From assembly GCA_035079385.1 (NCBI GenBank), contig JAVHKY010000023.1, forward strand, positions 10,081,501-10,145,500: a stretch of DNA of 64,000 bases, written 5' to 3'. Shown here one piece after another: positions 44,119 to 57,887 of the stretch. The first letter of the stretch is position 1. Every line of letters begins with the position of its first letter. The DNA is from Aspidiotus rigidus. Its lineage: Eukaryota > Arthropoda > Insecta > Hemiptera > Diaspididae. The notes below the pieces were generated by a model, which had not been told where the DNA came from, searched no databases, and worked only from the letters and a program-made list of their open reading frames with translations. The translations under genes were made by a program, and so were the position numbers.

Positions 44119-44325
44119 GGGTGTCCACTTGTCTGGAAAATCTGGAAGTCAGGGAAAAGTCAGGGAATGTTAGGAATATTACTCAAAGTCAGGAAATTTC
44201 TTGAGATGCGTCTAAAAAAGTTCAAGCTAAGAAGTTTTTTTTTTTTTTTTTTTGCTTCTCAGTGGAGATTATGGTCTGGAAAAAGTCAGGGAATTTCATT
44301 TCAGAGGAAAAGTGGACACCTTGTA
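44119..44325. mobile_element. MITE with AGGGTGTCCACTT ends
   Basis: Inverted ends AGGGTGTCCACTTG and AAGTGGACACCTTG. The interior is rich in GTCAGGGAA repeats with a 20-base poly-T run. About 207 bp. Confidence 0.7.
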
Positions 44326-46689
44326 ATATTAAGGCTGAGGAATCAAAATTCTTCCAAGTCCAACCTTTGAGCTATGTATGATAGGAGGGGGATTTGGATC
44401 ATTTTCGCCAATGACGTTGGACTTGGAACATTTCAGACTCGATCTTTTAGTTCACGTGTTTTAGCGTGGGCGTGCAAAAAAGGTTTGAAAACAATTTGCG
44501 GCAGTATGAAAATTTATGTACGGTCGTGACTTCGGGACTCTTCCTCTCCCCCAATTTTCAAATCTGTCTTCCCGCACTCAGCCCTAATGCAGTCCAGTAT
44601 CAAGGAACCCCAGCGTACCTGCAGTGAGCTTCCTTGACTTGAGAGACGGCTGCTGGTGTCACGCTTCCGATCTTACATGACCTTCACCTAACCCACTCTC
44701 TATTCAACATGGAATTTGTCTGTCCGCACCTGACCTTGAGACTTGGAACAATGGTCAACTTCCTCTGCATGTGAATTTAATCTAGTTTTTATCGCCATCA
44801 AACTCTTACTAAGTCTCTTTTCAAACACTGCGCTCAAGAGCTAGGATACCTCGGGATTCAAAAACCTAGTCAGGGATCCTGATGTCACGTTCCTGATTTC
44901 ATGCGGCTTCGATATAAATTAGGGACTACCTGGAAACTCGATCTAAATGTACTCGACCAGACCGGACGAATCGACCTAGAATTTACTTCTTTCGATGACT
45001 TGGTCGAAATTGCGTCGATATTTTGTTGAAATCGACCTCGCGTTGAATCAGAATCGACGTCGTTCATCAAAGACCGCCTTTTATTTCGACTTTTGAGCTA
45101 CTTGGATAATTCCAACATTCTTCTCACTATATAAATACTCCCAAGAAAGGGAATGAGAAATTATTTCGTCGAGGACGCTAACATTGAGGGACGCGCGTTT
45201 TCCCGTCAAGTTTCATCTTTGTTCAGTTTTTTCAGTTATCCTACTGAAAGTTGAAGTCTTATGCGCCCGTGTCTGGAAATCTGAAGTGAGATATACGAGC
45301 TAGCATGGACGCACTGTCCGGATGTATTCTATTTTTTTTTTTTTTTTTTTTGTAAAATGAATTTGATAAAACTTTTTCCTTACAAAAAATCGAGTATCCA
45401 AACTTTAAAGCTTAAAAAGATGGACTCGGCTAGAACCAGCCGACACACGATATATGGAAATTGTTTAGCGTGGGACGAGACATAAACGTAGGCTGAAATG
45501 AACGGACGTTATTTTCTACATTCACCAAGATCCGAGATACGAAACTTTAATCTAGTGGAAAAACGAAAGAAAAAAAAAAATGAAAGACGATAGATCGACA
45601 TTTCCATCAAAAATTATACGATTTGTTGGCTCTGTTCGAGATTGCAGATTTTATACATCGTCGATTGCAATTCTTGACCGCGATCGTAAAAATATGTTCC
45701 GAATAAATTTTATTTTAATTTCGACCCAATTTAGTGGTTTATCGTGTTTCAGAATCATTCGCAAGTGCGTGCGAAATTCACCCAATCACATTTCTTCGTG
45801 GTTCGGCCTATCTGTAAGAAGTCTAAGGGTGGTGAGAGTTTCACTCCGTACGAACATTCCGATTTTTTCACGTGAACGGAATTTTTAATAATCGTCAAAA
45901 TTATTTTTACGGACTATTTTTAGCAAATTACGAACGTGACTTTCGTTAGAAATATTCGGGTCTCTTTTTGGTTTTATTAATTTGGGCATTCTCGCGATGA
46001 AGCGTTAGATCGCTACAGATCTGATGAAAATATGTGGAAATTTTTCGTGGACGTAAAAAATACACCACGGACATAAGATTCGAGCGCGCGCGACTGCATT
46101 ATAAATAAATTAGTCTCGAGACGTATTATAAAGAGAATAATGAAAAAGCGAAATACAAAATTAACACGGAATCGCGCTCAATATTCGGGTCGGTATAAAC
46201 TGATATCGAGTTAGAATTCAGGTGTAATGCATAATATCGATGTAGGGGTGAAATTTAACGTAATTCACGGTTTCACCTCGAAAAATACGCGGGAATAGAA
46301 ATAAAAGATGAAACTGTACGGAGGCGAGCTCTCCTAACGAGGATGTTGAAAAATCCTTTCCGATACCGCGTGTACAAAATAATTTTCCTTTTTCATCCAT
46401 CCACAACCATTTATCGGTGAGTAGATGCGCGAATACAAAAAATGGACTTCAAAGAATTGCTTCCGAGTAGGAAATGCGCGAATTACGTCGTAATTCGAAC
46501 ATCGTTTTTCGCATCGGTCTATAATTTTCAACTAACGACTCTACATCGCTTTTTATCGGGTATATTGAGTCGTCAAAAAGTTCGATCAAAAAATTATTTA
46601 TCTGACGAAGTAATTTCAAGTTTGAAGTCTCGTGGAAAATAGACTCTGGTGAAATTTTGAGCACTGAAACTCATTCCCCGCTTTTCTTC
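44326..46689. other. No gene recognised; unique intron DNA
   Basis: Poly-T tract at 45331-45352. Open frames at 45580-45888 (102 codons) and 46334-46664 show no domain or splice context. Composition is native-intron-like. Confidence 0.4.
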
Positions 46690-46978
46690 TGTTTAATGGG
46701 GAACGTGGGATCTGAAGAATGTAGATTGTGACGTCACAAGACTGACCTATGACGTCATCAAATAGTGACGTCACAGGCCCAGACTTTGGAGCGATATATA
46801 CGTAGTTAGAGGGGAACTTGAAGAAAACTCACGGGATCTTCAACAGAGTCAAACGGGGCTGTCAGGGAACCTGTTTTATGGGCACGATAGATACGAAAAA
46901 TGTAGATTGTAACGTTACAAGGTTGACCTATGACGTCATCAAACAAATGACGTCACAGGCCCGTACTTTGGAGCTATA

Positions 46979-47524
46979 CCGGGTGGGGCAGAAAGTTGTT
47001 ACCAGTTAAATAGGAGTTTGCGCTAAATCTGTCGTAGCGTGAAAACGCAACTCGTTAGACGTGTAGCTTAAATGCACAAATTTTGTACCTCAATTTTATC
47101 TTTAATTTGAGCCATATTCGAAATTTCTACGACTTGGACCTAAATGTGACAAAAATTGACCAATTTGCCAAGATTTCCAAAATAAGAAATTGACAAATCC
47201 CCAACTTCCAAACTTTGTAGGGTTATTTAGGTATTTTTTTCGGAATCAGCCTTAAATTTCACTTTCAAATCGGATAAAATATAAAAGTCTGAACAATTTT
47301 CAATTTTTTAGAATTATGGCAAATTGATTAATTTTTGGTTTATTTTGGTCCATAACTCGGCTCAAAAATGTCGTAGAAAGTTGAGTAGGGATGCAAATGG
47401 AAGATAAAATTGAGATACAATTTCCGTAGATTCAATGTGTGTATCTAACCTTTTGCGTTTTTAAGCTGGAGTGAATTTAGCTCAAACTCCCATTTAACTG
47501 GTAACATCTTTTTGCCCCACCTGG
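46979..47524. mobile_element. TIR element, 546 bp, TA target (CCGGGTGGGGCA ends)
   Basis: Ends CCGGGTGGGGCAGAAAGTTG and CTTTTTGCCCCACCTGG, with inverted similarity for about 70 bp (GTTACCAGTTAAATAGGAGT and complement). Flanked by TA (46977-46978, 47525-47526). The same terminal sequence closes the giant foldback at 52868. Confidence 0.8.
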
Positions 47525-47699
47525 TATATAATAAGAGTGGAACTCAAAAAAAAACTCACGGGTTCTTCAACAGAGTTGAAGGGGGCTTTCAGAGAACCTG
47601 TTTTATGGGCACGTGCATCTGAAAAATGTAGATTGTGACGACACAAGGTTGACCTATGACGTCATCAAACAGTGACGTCACTTTGGAGCTATATGCATA

Positions 47700-48019
47700 C
47701 AGGGTGGCGCAAAAGTCAGTTGTCGGAAATGCAGGAGAAAAAACGTGGTTTTGCAAATACAAACAACAAAAATTGATATTTTATTCTTCAAAAAATAGAG
47801 TAAAAAACGTTACAACATTAAATTTTTTTTTTTAAAAAAGATTTTTGAAGTGACCATCTTTGACTTTGATGAGTAATTCACCCCACCACTTTTCAATATT
47901 TGTATTGCGTAAACAGCCACAAGAATGTAGAAAGATAATGTCACCATCCGAAAACAACTCGGTAAAAAAACGACTTGTGGCGTAACCACCAATGGTAAAA
48001 CGACTTTTGCATCACCCTG
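47700..48019. mobile_element. Tc1/mariner-like MITE, 320 bp
   Basis: Ends CAGGGTGGCGCAAAAGTC and GACTTTTGCATCACCCTG between TA dinucleotides. The minus-strand interior reads FFTELFSDGDIIFLHSCG in one frame, a possible transposase remnant that I cannot assign. Confidence 0.78.
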
Positions 48020-48379
48020 TATAATAACAGGGGAACTTGAAAAAAACTCACGGGTTCTTCAACAGAGTTAAACAAGAGTTGTCAGGAAACCTGTTTTATG
48101 GGCACGTAAGATCCGAATAATGTAGATTGTGACGTCACAAGGTTAACCTATGACGTCATCAAATTATGACCTTGCGTAGGCCTGGACTTTGGAGCTGTAC
48201 ATAATAGGCGGAGAACTTGGACGAAACTCCGGTTTTTTTGACGGATTTGGACGAGGGGTGGGAGGGAACCTGTTATATAAGGCTGGTGAAATCTGAAAAA
48301 TGTATGTTGTGACGTCACAAAGTTGACCTATGACGTTATCAAATTGTGACGTCAATTAATTAATTTACAGTATTGAGCT

Positions 48380-51300
48380 GAATTTCAAAAAATTTAGTAA
48401 TCAAATTATTGTTTTGTAAGTGAATTTGGACGGGGGAAACGGAAAAAGTAGTTACAAAATCCTAAGAAGCACCAAAACAAGTTAATGGGCCCAAAAAAGG
48501 TCAAAATTTCCCCAAATTGAAAAATTGTTCAAACTTCCAAATTTTAATTCGATTTTCAAATGGAATTTCACGCTGAGTCCAAAAAAAATGCTTAAAAAGT
48601 TCTTCGGAGCACCAAAAAGGGGTTAATGGGCCCAAAAAGGGCCATAATTTCTCCAAATTGGAAAATCGTTCAAACTTTCAAATTTTAATTTGATTTTCAA
48701 GTGGAATTTCGCGCTGTGCCCGAAAAAAGTGTTTAAAAAATACTTCGGAGCACCAAAATGGGTTGATGGGCTCAAAGAGAATCAGCGCCGAGTCCGAGAA
48801 AAATACTGAAATGGCCCCAGATGATCTCCAAAATGAAAAATCAACAAAATTTTTCATTCTGCAGTAAAATTGTTGGTTCAGGGGATGGAAGGAATGTCGA
48901 CAAGTTTGTCTGTCGTTAAGTGCTCGCGGAGTGAGAGATCGACTAGCGTCGGGTGACAGATCCGGAAGATGAAATTGTGGAAATTCTTTTTATTTGGGGA
49001 TTGGAGGGAGACGACACATTGAACTTCCGTTGAAGGTTCGCAGTGAGACATCGACTAGGGCTCTGCGTATGATCAAAGCGGGAAAAAAATGCGAAGACTC
49101 TCGTTGTTTCAGTCAAAGAACGCAAAGTTGGTCTTCTGTTGCGTGCTTGCGATGAGAGATCAACTGACGCCCCACCTAAGAACGAAACGGGCCAAAGTGC
49201 AAAAACTCCTTGATTCAGGCAATGGGAGGATACCGCAAATTCGGTTTTGCTCGTGATGAGCGATCAGCTACAGCTGAGTCTTTGATTGAGGCAGACGAAC
49301 GCCCGGAATTTCTCGGGGTTTCACCCGGAGGAGGGAACGATACCATCAAGCTCGACTTTCGTCATGAGCTCGCGGTAAGAGAACGATCAAGACCCCGTCT
49401 ATGATCAAGGCGGGTGCTTCCGCAAAAACTCCTGTTGTTAATTGCCAAGGAGAGAATGATGCCGGCGACTTCGTTTCCCGTTACATGCTCGCGGTAAAAG
49501 ATCGACTAAGGCCCCGTATATGATCAAGGCGGGTGAAGGAACAGAAATACTCGTGGTTTATCACAAAAGAGAGAACTTCACGGCATCATTTGCGCCTTTA
49601 TGAGAAACCACGAGAATTTTTGAGCATTCGTTTGACTCCGTGGTATCGGGGGCCCTATCCAATCTCTCACCGCGAGCTGACAACGGAAGACAAGCTTCCC
49701 TGAAACGTCACTCTCTCGGCTGGTGCTACGAGAAAATGATCGCACTCTTACCCGCCATTCATTGCTAGAGGCACTATGGTCAATTAATCACTGCGAGTTC
49801 GCAATGTAAGACGGCGAGCATCTTAATACCATGCTCTCCATCGCGTGATGAAACAATGTGAGTTTTCACACTGTTACCAGCTTCGATCATACGCAGGGCC
49901 TCAGTCGATCACCGGGAGCAATCTTTGTTCTCGCGAAGCTCAATTTCTTTGAGAACCAAATGAAAGGCTCTAGACGGGTAAGGGAGGGGGGGGGGAAATG
50001 GCATTGGTCGGAAAATTTTCCGAATGTCCGTGAAAATGTTGTCCCCAATGAGAAAACTCGAAATCCAAAAAATTGGACCCGTCCGCTCACCCACATGGGC
50101 TGCAGAGCCATTTTTAGGCCTAAAATCCAATTGCTATATCTCAGCCAATAATGATCGCACAGCGATGAAACTTGAGGACATTTTAGTATATGTGAACGTT
50201 CATCCATGGTATTTTTTTCAAAAAAAACCATTCATATTTTCCCTAGTTTCTAGCTATAACAAAACTTCAACTCGAATAAAAAAAAAATCGGGGGGAGGCA
50301 CCTGGGGAAAATCATTCATTTGAAGCGCCATACCCTCTACTACAACATACATGAGTACTATAGTCCTTGGTGAGGTGCAACATTCCCAAAAAAATCAATA
50401 TTAATTTAATGAATTTCTGTGATTTTCCCATGAATAGCGGGGTGAACTAAGACTGCTACCGCAATAGACCGCGAGAAATCGATGGTCAATGTTCGAGGTG
50501 AAAAATACGCACTCCTCCGTGAGATGAAATGGGAATGTTGGTAGACCAAAAATATATTTTTAGTATTTCGTTTATCGATTTGGTCAATTCTTATGTAAAC
50601 ACGTCCACCGCTGAGGTGGAGTACGTTAGATTGAATAAAATAGTTGAAAAATTCTCCAATCGCTGGAACGTTCTGGAAGTGACAAATAATCGATCAAATC
50701 CACTTTTTCACCCTGGAGGACCGTGAGTTTTGGTATTTCATTCATCAATTAGGTCAGTTCTTACGTAAGCATGTTCGCTGAGTTTGGAAAAAATAGTCGA
50801 AAAATTCTCCAGCCGCTGGAATGTTCTAGAAATGACAAATAATAAAAAAAAAATCCACTTTTTCACCCTGGAGGGCCGTGAGTATGAGCGGGGGAATTCA
50901 TGAAAATTCTCGTTACATCATGCCCATGGAAGCGAATTACACAATACCAAAACTCACGGTCCTCCAGGGTGAAAAAGTGGATTTTCTCGATTAATCGTCA
51001 TTTCCAGAAGGTTCCAGGGACTGGAGAATTTTTTGACCATCATTTCCGAACTCGGCGGATGTGTTTTCATGTGAATCGACCTAATTGATGAACACAATAC
51101 CAAAACTCACAGTCCTCCAGGGTGGAAAATTGGATTTTCTCGATTATTTGTCATTTCCAGAAGGTTCCAGCTAGTGGAGAATTTTTTGACTATTTTTTTC
51201 GAACTCGGTGGACGTGTTTACATTATATCCGACCTGATTGATGAACAAAATACCAAAACTCGTTGTCCTCTGGGGTGAAAAAGTTTATTTTCTCGTTTTT

Positions 51301-52868
51301 TTTTCCCCCCATTTCCAAAACGTTCCAGCGCCTGGAGAATTTGTTGACAATTTTTTTTTGAAACTCGGTGTACATGTTTACTTAAGAATTTACCTAATTG
51401 ATGGAGGATATATGAAAAATCGCAGTTCTCCAGGTTGAAAAAGTGGATTTTCTCACTTCTCTACTATTTTCAGACTGTTCCAGCGACTGGAGAATTTTTC
51501 AACTATTTTATTCAATCTAACGTACTCCACCTCAGCGGTGGACGTGTTTACATAAGAATTGACCAAATCGATAAACGAAATACTAAAAATATATTTTTTG
51601 GTCTACCAACATTCCCATTTCATCTCACGGAGGAGTGCGTATTTTTCACCTCGAACATCGACCATTGATTTCTCGCGGTCTATTGCGGTAGCAGTCTTAG
51701 TTCACCCCGCTATTCATGGAAAAATCACAGAAATTCATTAAATATTGATTTTTTTGGGAATGTTGCACCTCACCGAGGACTGTGGTACTCATGTATGTTA
51801 TAGTAGAGGATATGGCGCTTCAAATGAATGATTTTCCCCAGGTGCCTCCCCCCCGATTTTTTTTTTTCATTTGAGTTTGAAGTTTTGTTATAGCTAGAAA
51901 CTAGGGAAAATATGAGTGGTTTTTTTTGAAAAAAATACCATGGATGAACGTCCACATATACTAAAATGTCCTCAAGTTTCATCGCTGTGCGATCATTATT
52001 GGCTGAGTATAGCCATTTGAATTTTAGGCCTAAACATAGCTCTGCAGCCAATGTGGGTGAGCGGACGGGTCCAATTTTTTGGATTTCGAGTTTTCTCACT
52101 AGGGACAACATTTTGACGGACATTTGGAGAATTTTCCGACCAAGACCATTTTCCCCCCTTACCCGGCTAGAGCCTTTGAAAGACCAAGCGATTTTCCAAA
52201 TTGGTAAAATTGTGATCGTTTTTGAGCACTTCCACCCATTTTGGTGCTTCACATTCAACAGTTTTTTTTTTTTTTTTCAACTCAGCCCACAATTTTACCC
52301 TAGAATCGAAAAAACTTTGAAGGTTAGGCGATTTTTTCGTTTTGGAGAAATGTCGAACCTTTTTGGCCCCATTAACCCATTTTGGTGCTTCGCAGAATTT
52401 TTCAAGAATTTTATTCAGATTCAGCGCTAAATTTTATCTCAGAATCGAGAGAAACTTCAATGATTCGGCGGTTTTATCATTTTGGGGAAAATTTTGACCA
52501 TTATGGGCCCATTAACCCATTTTGGTGCTTCGCAGAATTTTTTAACAATCTTATTCGGATTCATCGCTAAATTTTACTGCAGGAGCGGGGAACATTTTGA
52601 AGATTACGCGATTCTTTCAATCATGGAAAATTGTTTTTCGATAATTCACAACTTTAGGAACCCTTGCTGTAAAATTTCGGCACATTTTGGTCCACAACTT
52701 GGCTCAGAAAAGTCATAGAAACTTCGGATACGGCTCAAATTAAAGATAAAATTGAGATACAAAATTTGTAAATTTAAACTAAACGTCTAACGTTTTGCGT
52801 TTTCGCGCTACGACAGATTTAGCGCAAACTCCCATTTAACTGATAACATCTTTCTGGTCCACCCTGTA
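48380..52868. mobile_element. Giant foldback element with mirrored tandem-repeat arms, ~4.5 kb
   Basis: Symmetric about 51073. Left to right: ~145-bp units (48400-48830, GGAGCACCAAAA.GGGTTAAT), ~120-bp units (48880-49900), a single-copy arm (49910-50640), ~150-170-bp units (TTTTTCACCCTGGAGGACCG, 50645-50890), then the same 150-170-bp units inverted (50960-51560), the single-copy arm inverted (51480-52200), the 145-bp units inverted (52200-52620), and a terminal sequence 52640-52868 shared with the element at 46979. The 120-bp array is only on the left, and the left terminal repeat is missing. No transposase found. Confidence 0.82.
48880..49900 (+). repeat. Degenerate tandem array, ~120-bp unit
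   Basis: Units contain GCTCGCGGTAAGAGATCGAC, GCCCCGTATATGATCAAGGC and CAAAAACTCCTGTTGTT. Seven or eight diverged copies. GC content is higher than in the surrounding DNA. It lies in the left arm only. Confidence 0.75.
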
Positions 52869-53150
52869 TAGCTCGAGACGCGAAATTATTCCAAGTCCCT
52901 CTCCTATGAGAGTCGAAATTTTAACGGGAAACCTGTTTTATGGGGGGGTATTTGAGAAATTTGTCGTGCGCTTTCCCCCGTCCAACAAAAAACTTGGAAA
53001 AAGTTCGACTATCGAGCTATATATGATAGGAAGGGGACTTAGAAAAATTTGGACCATCGAGCTATATATGATATAGGAGAGGGACTTGTAGGCGCACGGC
53101 GCACGCCAAATTTCTCAAGAAGTCCCCCCATAAAACAGGTTTCCTGTTAA
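52869..53150. repeat. Dispersed satellite block with inverted halves
   Basis: Contains AACCTGTTTTATGGGGGGG (52930) and its complement (53120) with GAGCTATATATGATAGGA units between. The two ends form an inverted pair of about 60 bp (GAAATTTGTCGTGCGC and GCGCACGCCAAATTTC). Confidence 0.75.
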
Positions 53151-55700
53151 AATATGTATCTGAATGCAGAATCGTTGACTAATACTAAGCTGACCCCTGA
53201 GAGCCATTCAACCTCAACCTAACATATAGTGCCACACTGCTCAGAATGAGGGCGAACGAACGGATGGAGTGAGCCCTGTAAACTATAGTCAGACAAGTAC
53301 AGTATTTTACACTTACACTAATTCGTAAGAATGGACGCGATCGAGATGAACTGAGCTTATGAGCCACTCAATCTAAAATACATGATTGTTGCTGAGTCGA
53401 AAACGTTCAATCACTGCACTTGTGAATTTGTGCATTAAATCGTGACTCCCTGTAATATATATTTTTTGGTTTTCTGTAATTTTAATTATGAGTCACTTAT
53501 TCGAATGCATTAATTTTACCTTCCAAGCTTTTTGAAGAGGAGATGTTCGTGACTCTTAGAGAACTCTAAAACTCTGTGGAAGGTGAAGTTATACATCCAA
53601 TTTGCTCCCTGTACACTTTTGTATAAACTACGGTTGTGGAAAATGTATGAACTTTTCTCATCTTGCATACTCACTCCCAGTGTTAGTATACCTACGTACT
53701 TGATTAAAAGACCAACAACCCATAAATCGCCTCGGTAGATGTAAATCGATTGATTCTAACACTGATTCTATTCAACGACTGCTACTGTGAGAAAAGACGT
53801 GTTTTGATCCCATGTTTTTTATGGGTTACCAGAAATAACAACTTTGAAATTACCGTAGAATGATATTAAGAACCACTTCTGTATTATAAGCAATTTATCT
53901 CGCCTACGATACGTTCGCAACTTTCAAGAATTTCCAGTGTTCGCGGATTCTAATTTCTACGGAAAATCAGTATTTGTATACGTGTGCGCGAAGTGCAAGT
54001 GATGAGCCGTTAAACCAAAGCTCAAATATGAGTGACAAAGAGACTGTCAAAGAGCTTTGGAGCTATATGTACTCCCCCATTGAAACGTACAGTACATTAA
54101 TTGCGCTATTTAATTTCTGTCGATTTACCGGAATTAAATTTATTCACACCTTCGTCGTATTTCTGTTCCATATCGATCGCTATTATTTCGTATTGCACTT
54201 CAAAGGGAAGCTCTTAAGCTTCGAATTTCGATTGTATTTTCTGTCTCTGTCTCTCTCTCTCTCGCGATGTGAAAAATAAATAACATCCTGCAGGCTTTTT
54301 GGTTAAAAACAACAGAACCCGCACGAGTATTAAGATCTGTTAAGATATCGGCAAATAACATCGGCTAATGTTTAAGATACGCGCGACTTTGAAAATCGCG
54401 AATGTTTTGTCATCTTCCACCCTCATAGCGACGGACTATATTATGCCGCAACCATTCTCGTGCAAATATACAAGAGAACGATTCCGTTTAAATGTTTTCC
54501 TCGCGGTGAATTATTCGTGTCTTAATTCTTGCGGAATATTCACTCTTTCCGATGGTTATACGCATTTGTGTGGAAGTATTGGTTTAGACGTACATTCATT
54601 GTATCTATAGAACGGGATGAATTATGTATGCGAGAATGGGCTGAATTTTTCGAAAAATCGAAGCTTTTATCGCGACCGCGTTGAGATGGCGTTTCCGGTG
54701 TGTAAATACAGATCCCGGGTGAAAAAGCAAAAAAAATATATATATATTATACCAAATTTTAGAACATTTTTACTCGAATCGAAGATATGTATTAATGCCG
54801 ATTTTCACCCTGTATAGAAAATACTGCCTGGTATTTTTATTTCTGGCGAAATATTTTAAATTTTGCGACCGCACGTATCCTCCGGAGATTATTTACCTTT
54901 TACCGCTTGACAGTGTTTTGTACTTTGTCGAGCTTCCGGTCGTTACATAGAGGTGTTTTGATGATTTTTATTTCTTTGAAATGATCACCTATTGCGCGCC
55001 CTTATTAATAAGCTTAGAGTTTTCTATAGTATTGCGAAAATAGAGCACGTACTATTTATTATTACTATCATTTTTTCTTGTACGAGTAGTATTTGTTCAA
55101 TATACTCGTAGGTGATAAAAACATGAATAGCGTGCTGTACTATGTATGCTTTTTTAGTTGTAGTAGTAGTAGTAGTAGTAGTAGTAGTATTTTTCTATAG
55201 GGAATAGTTGTACAAACAATGGAGGCATCAAGTGGTCATATAGAAGCTCATGAAAACGTAAATGTATTTCTGACAAGTTGAATTACCAATGATCGATTTT
55301 TGAATCGCTATCTTCTATTTCTCTTTGTACCTTTAAGCATTCAAAATTACGTGAATTCTTCAATACACGAAAAAAATTACAACTGTTGTATCATTTTGTA
55401 ATGAACGCTGAGGATCTATTTTTTTTTACAAATTTTCTAATTTGAAAGTTTTTTGAACGATAATTTTTACGGAGCGGCGCGCTTCTATCGCGTCTTGTTT
55501 TTTTTTTTTACGTAAATAGCAAACCAAGACATAAACATACACATGGCCACATGCAGTGGAAACAGAACGCGACGGTATAGCGCGCCTGTAGCTACCTGGT
55601 TCAAACGGTCAAAGTTGAAAGCTGAATGTTTGAAACCAAATCCGGAGAACTTTTAGAAAAAAATTAGGATGCCGATGCAAGTTTTGCAACGGCGAGCGTG
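53151..55700. other. No gene recognised; unique intron DNA with simple repeats
   Basis: Includes (TC)n near 54241-54266 and (GTA)n at 55158-55190. Open frames at 53974-54279 and 54368-54610 are unsupported. Confidence 0.45.
55158..55190 (+). repeat. (GTA)n microsatellite
   Basis: About eleven uninterrupted GTA/TAG triplets. Confidence 0.95.
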
Positions 55701-55719
55701 GAATTCGCAAGACCCTTAT

Positions 55720-57850
55720 ACCACTTCGGAAGGTCTAGCTCCTTCAATGAACCTGATATGCAACACCATACGACTCAAAACTCCTATTCAAGGTATTCCA
55801 TAAAACAGGTTCTCTGCGTCCCCTCGACATTAGCCTCGAGAGTAGGAATTTTTCCAAGTCCCCCTCCTATCATAATATCGCATGGAAATCGAAATTTCCT
55901 CAAGTCCCTCTCCTATCATGAATAGTTCAAGAGTTGAAATTTTTCCAAGCCCCCCCCCCCTCAGTGACGTCATCAACCTCGGACCACGAGTGCGAGTCGA
56001 AATTTTTTCAAGTCCCCCACCTATCATATGAAGCTTAGAGGCTGCAATTTTTCAAGTCCCACCTCCCACCCATCATATATAGCTCAGAACAAAAAACTTT
56101 TCTAAGCTCCTGTCATATGTAGCTGAAGAGTTGAAATTTCTCAAAGTCCCCCCCCCCCTATCTCGTGTCTAGCTCAGAAGTTGAAGCTTTTTTGAGCTAT
56201 CATATGTAGCTCGAGAGTGGAAATTTTTCAAGTCCCCCTCCTATCATATAAAGCTTGAGGGCTGCAATTTTCCCAAGTCTCCCCCCCCCTATCATGTATA
56301 GCTCGGAAGCTGTAACTTTCCCAAATCCCCCACCTATCATATAAAACTTGGGGGCTGAAATTTTTCCAAGTCTCGCCCCCCACCGTTCATATATAGATCA
56401 GAAGATGAAACTTTTCTAAGCTCCTATCATATATAGCTGGAGAGTTGGAATTTTTCAAAGTTCCTCCCCCCTGTCATATATAGCTCAGAAGTTGAAGCTT
56501 TTTTGAACTATCATATATAGCTGGAGCGTTGAAATTTTTCAAAGTCCCCCTCCCCCTATCATTCCTAGCTCAGAAGTTGAAGCTTTTTTGGACTATTATA
56601 TATAGCTGGAGAGTGGAAAAAGTCCCCCTCCCATCATACAAAACTTGGGGGCTGCTATTTTTCCAAGTCCTCCCCTATCATGTATAGCTCAGAAGCTGTA
56701 ACTTTCTCGAGTCGCCCACCTATCATATAAAGCTTGGGGGCTGAAATTTTTCCAAGTCCCGCCCCCTACCGATCATGTATAGCTCAGAAGATGAAACTTT
56801 TCTAAGCTCCTATTATATCTAGCTCGAGAGTGGAAATTTTTACAAATGCGCCCCCCAGTTCCTATCATATATAGCTGGAGAGTTGAAATTTTTCAAATCC
56901 CCCCTCCCCCCTATCATATATGGCTCAGAAGTTGAAGCTTTTTCGAGCTATCATATATAGCTCGAGTGTGGAAATTTTTCCAAGTCTCCCTCCTATCATA
57001 TAAAGCTTGGAGGCTACACTTTTCCCAAGTCTTTTCCCCCCCCCCCTCATGTATAGCTCAGAAGCTGTAACTTTTTCAAGACCCTCACTTATCATATAAA
57101 GCTTAGAGGCTGAAATTTTTCCAAGTCCCGCCTCCATATAGCTCAGAAGATGAAACTTTTCTAAGCTCCCATCATATATACCTGGAGAGTTGAGAGTTTT
57201 CAAAGTCCCCCTATCATTCATAGCTCAGAAGTTGAAGCTTTTTTGGACTATAATATATAGCTAGAGAGTGGAAAAAGTCCCCCTCCCATCATACAAAGCT
57301 TGGGGGTTGCTATTTTTCCAAGTCCCCCCTATCATGTATAGCTCAGAAACTAACTTTCTCGAGTTCCCCACCTATCATATGAAGCTTAGGGGCTGTAATT
57401 TTTCCAAGTCTCCCCCCCCTATCATATAGAGCTCAAAAGTTGAAGCTTTTTTGAACTATCATATATAGCTGGAGAGTGGAAAAAGTCCCCCTCCCATCAT
57501 ACAAAGCTTGGGGACTGCTATTTTTCCTAGTCCCCCCCCCCCTATCATGTATAGCTCAGAAGCTGGAACTTTCTCGAGTCCCTCATCCATCATATAAAGC
57601 TTAGGGGCTGAAATTTTTCCAGGTCCCGCCCCCCATCGATCAAATATAGCTCAGAAGATAAAATTTTTCCAAGTTCCTATCATATATAGCTGGAGAGTTG
57701 AAATTCTTCCAAGTCCCCCCCCCCCACCCCCCTCATATATAGCTCAGAAGCTGAAACTTTCTAAGTCCCCGACCCCCACCTATCATATAAGGCTTAGGGG
57801 CAGAAATTTTTTCAAATCCTCTAAATAATGACGTTACAATTTGAATGCGC
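55720..57850 (-). repeat. Large dispersed-satellite array, ~45-60-bp units
   Basis: Over forty degenerate units of the pattern AAGTCCCCCTCCTATCATAT, ATAGCTCGAGAGTTGAAATT and TTTC, with a higher-order repeat of about 300-350 bp: AAGCTTGGGGGCTG, then AGAAGATGAAACTTTTCTAA, then GGAGAGTTGAAATT, then AGAAGTTGAAGCTTTTTTG. The orientation is opposite to 42856-43142. Confidence 0.88.
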
Positions 57851-57887
57851 TCGCGCTTGTTTTCTTTAAATACCCCATCAACAAAAG

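Larger units (their letters stand above)
46690..48360. repeat. Satellite block, ~175-bp unit with TGACGTCA words
   Basis: Units read AACCTGTTTTATGGGCACG, AATGTAGATTGTGACGTCAC, TGACCTATGACGTCATCAAA and ACTTTGGAGCTATA, with ACTCACGGGTTCTTCAACAG. About five units, at 46690, 46865, 47595, 48085 and 48265, separated by two MITE insertions at TA sites within GAGCTATA. Confidence 0.82.
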
